Shown: positions 13,130 to 13,626 of the stretch, in pieces | How positions within the stretch are numbered: the stretch's first letter is position 1 | Layout of the letters: each line of letters begins with the position of its first letter | DNA from: Desulfovibrionaceae bacterium UBA930 | Lineage (GTDB): Bacteria; Desulfobacterota; Desulfovibrionia; Desulfovibrionales; Desulfovibrionaceae | Length of the DNA: 13,626 bases | Reading direction: 5' to 3' | NCBI GenBank assembly: GCA_002293605.1 | Contig: DBDO01000168.1 | Location: forward strand, 680 to 14,305 | Translations under genes and position numbers: made by a program | The notes under the pieces: model-generated | The model's database searches: none | Told to the model about the DNA's origin: nothing | Seen by the model: only the letters and a program-made list of their open reading frames with translations

Positions 13130-13626
13130 ATGAGCGCTATGAAGAAAAAGGAACGCGCCGATCATCTTGTGCATCAACAAGGGCTTGCAGAGAGCCGTGA
13201 GCAGGCCAAGCGCCTGATCATGGCCGGACAGGTGGTGTTTATGCAAGGCGCGGAGCGCCTGCCCGTCCTGAAGCCGGGCCAGCCTCTGCCCCTGGAGAGC
13301 CGCTTTGAACTGACCGGACAGGAGCGTTTTGTCAGCCGAGGGGCTTATAAACTGTTGACCGCGCTGGAGGGCTTTTCGCTCGATGTGCGGGGTTTTGTGG
13401 CCCTGGACGCCGGGGCCTCCACCGGGGGCTTTACCGACTGTCTGCTACAGCACGGGGCCACGCGCGTTTATGCCGTGGATGTGGGCAAGAATCAGCTGCA
13501 CGAGCGCCTGCGCGCCGACAGTCGGGTGATCAGCCTGGAGGGCGTGAACCTGCGCCATGCCGAGGCCTCTCTTATTTCCGAGCCTGTGGATATGATTGTG
13601 GCCGATCTTTCTTTTATTTCCCTGAC
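13130..13626 (+). CDS. tlyA: TlyA-family rRNA methyltransferase/hemolysin-like protein, 3' end outside window
   Basis: Family of S4-domain methyltransferases; characterised members 2'-O-methylate cytidines of 16S and 23S rRNA, and some were first described as hemolysins. The window holds 165 codons. An S4 RNA-binding domain occupies about residues 7-60 (RADHLVHQQGLAESREQAKR). RFVSRGAYKL (67-75 region) contains the conserved Lys74. The S-adenosylmethionine motif ALDAGASTGGFTDCLL (91-106) and YAVDVGKNQLHERLR follow, and VADLSFISL reaches the edge. The ATG at 13130 has AAGGG seven bases upstream; a second ATG at 13139 is possible. It is transcribed away from rpmE. Confidence 0.94.
   Translation, partial: MSAMKKKERADHLVHQQGLAESREQAKRLIMAGQVVFMQGAERLPVLKPGQPLPLESRFELTGQERFVSRGAYKLLTALEGFSLDVRGFVALDAGASTGGFTDCLLQHGATRVYAVDVGKNQLHERLRADSRVISLEGVNLRHAEASLISEPVDMIVADLSFISL

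Noticed and set aside
1..13626. CRISPR arrays, insertion sequences, phage or plasmid genes
   Set aside because: No regularly spaced repeats, transposase, integrase or replication genes were seen; the only repeats are the short palindromic ones listed.

Overview
The window looks like the chromosome of a sulfate-reducing deltaproteobacterium of the Desulfovibrionaceae (Desulfovibrio, Bilophila or a close relative). The evidence is a Desulfovibrio-type [FeFe] hydrogenase large subunit, an Rnf operon headed by a decaheme cytochrome c, LpxC (so a Gram-negative outer membrane), and GC-rich DNA with strong GC3 bias in the genes. The genus is inferred from gene content only.

Layout. Bases 1-597 (minus) are the first 199 codons of hydA. 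A 451-bp intergenic control region (598-1048) separates it from a divergent plus-strand operon at 1049-8207: decaheme cytochrome c, rnfC, rnfD, rnfG, rnfE, rnfA, rnfB and apbE. A 20-bp-stem bidirectional terminator (8290-8336) divides this operon from a convergent minus-strand group read right to left: rpmE (L31), a DUF1385 membrane protein, prfA (RF1), prmC (RF methyltransferase) and lpxC. At 13130 a TlyA-type rRNA methyltransferase starts on the plus strand and runs off the window.

How the genes may work together. HydA would oxidise or make H2 in the periplasm. The decaheme cytochrome is a periplasmic electron store. The Rnf membrane complex would link periplasmic electrons to cytoplasmic ferredoxin and an ion gradient, with ApbE attaching FMN to RnfG. 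Two subunits depart from the textbook design. RnfC keeps both [4Fe-4S] motifs but lacks the Gly-rich GxGGAGFPT loop and related FMN/NADH motifs. RnfD has Asp where the FMN-accepting Thr is expected. Together with the cytochrome, this suggests a ferredoxin:cytochrome c complex that does not use NAD(H), rather than a classical NADH:ferredoxin Rnf. This is the strongest biological lead.

The second lead is structural DNA. A run of four perfect hairpins with 3-nt loops lies in frame inside prmC, in the linker between its N-terminal domain and its methyltransferase domain. A related palindromic element sits between apbE and lpxC. Further repeats and hairpins fill an unusual 182-bp gap between rnfA and rnfB. 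An 11-bp inverted repeat overlaps the predicted start of hydA transcription.
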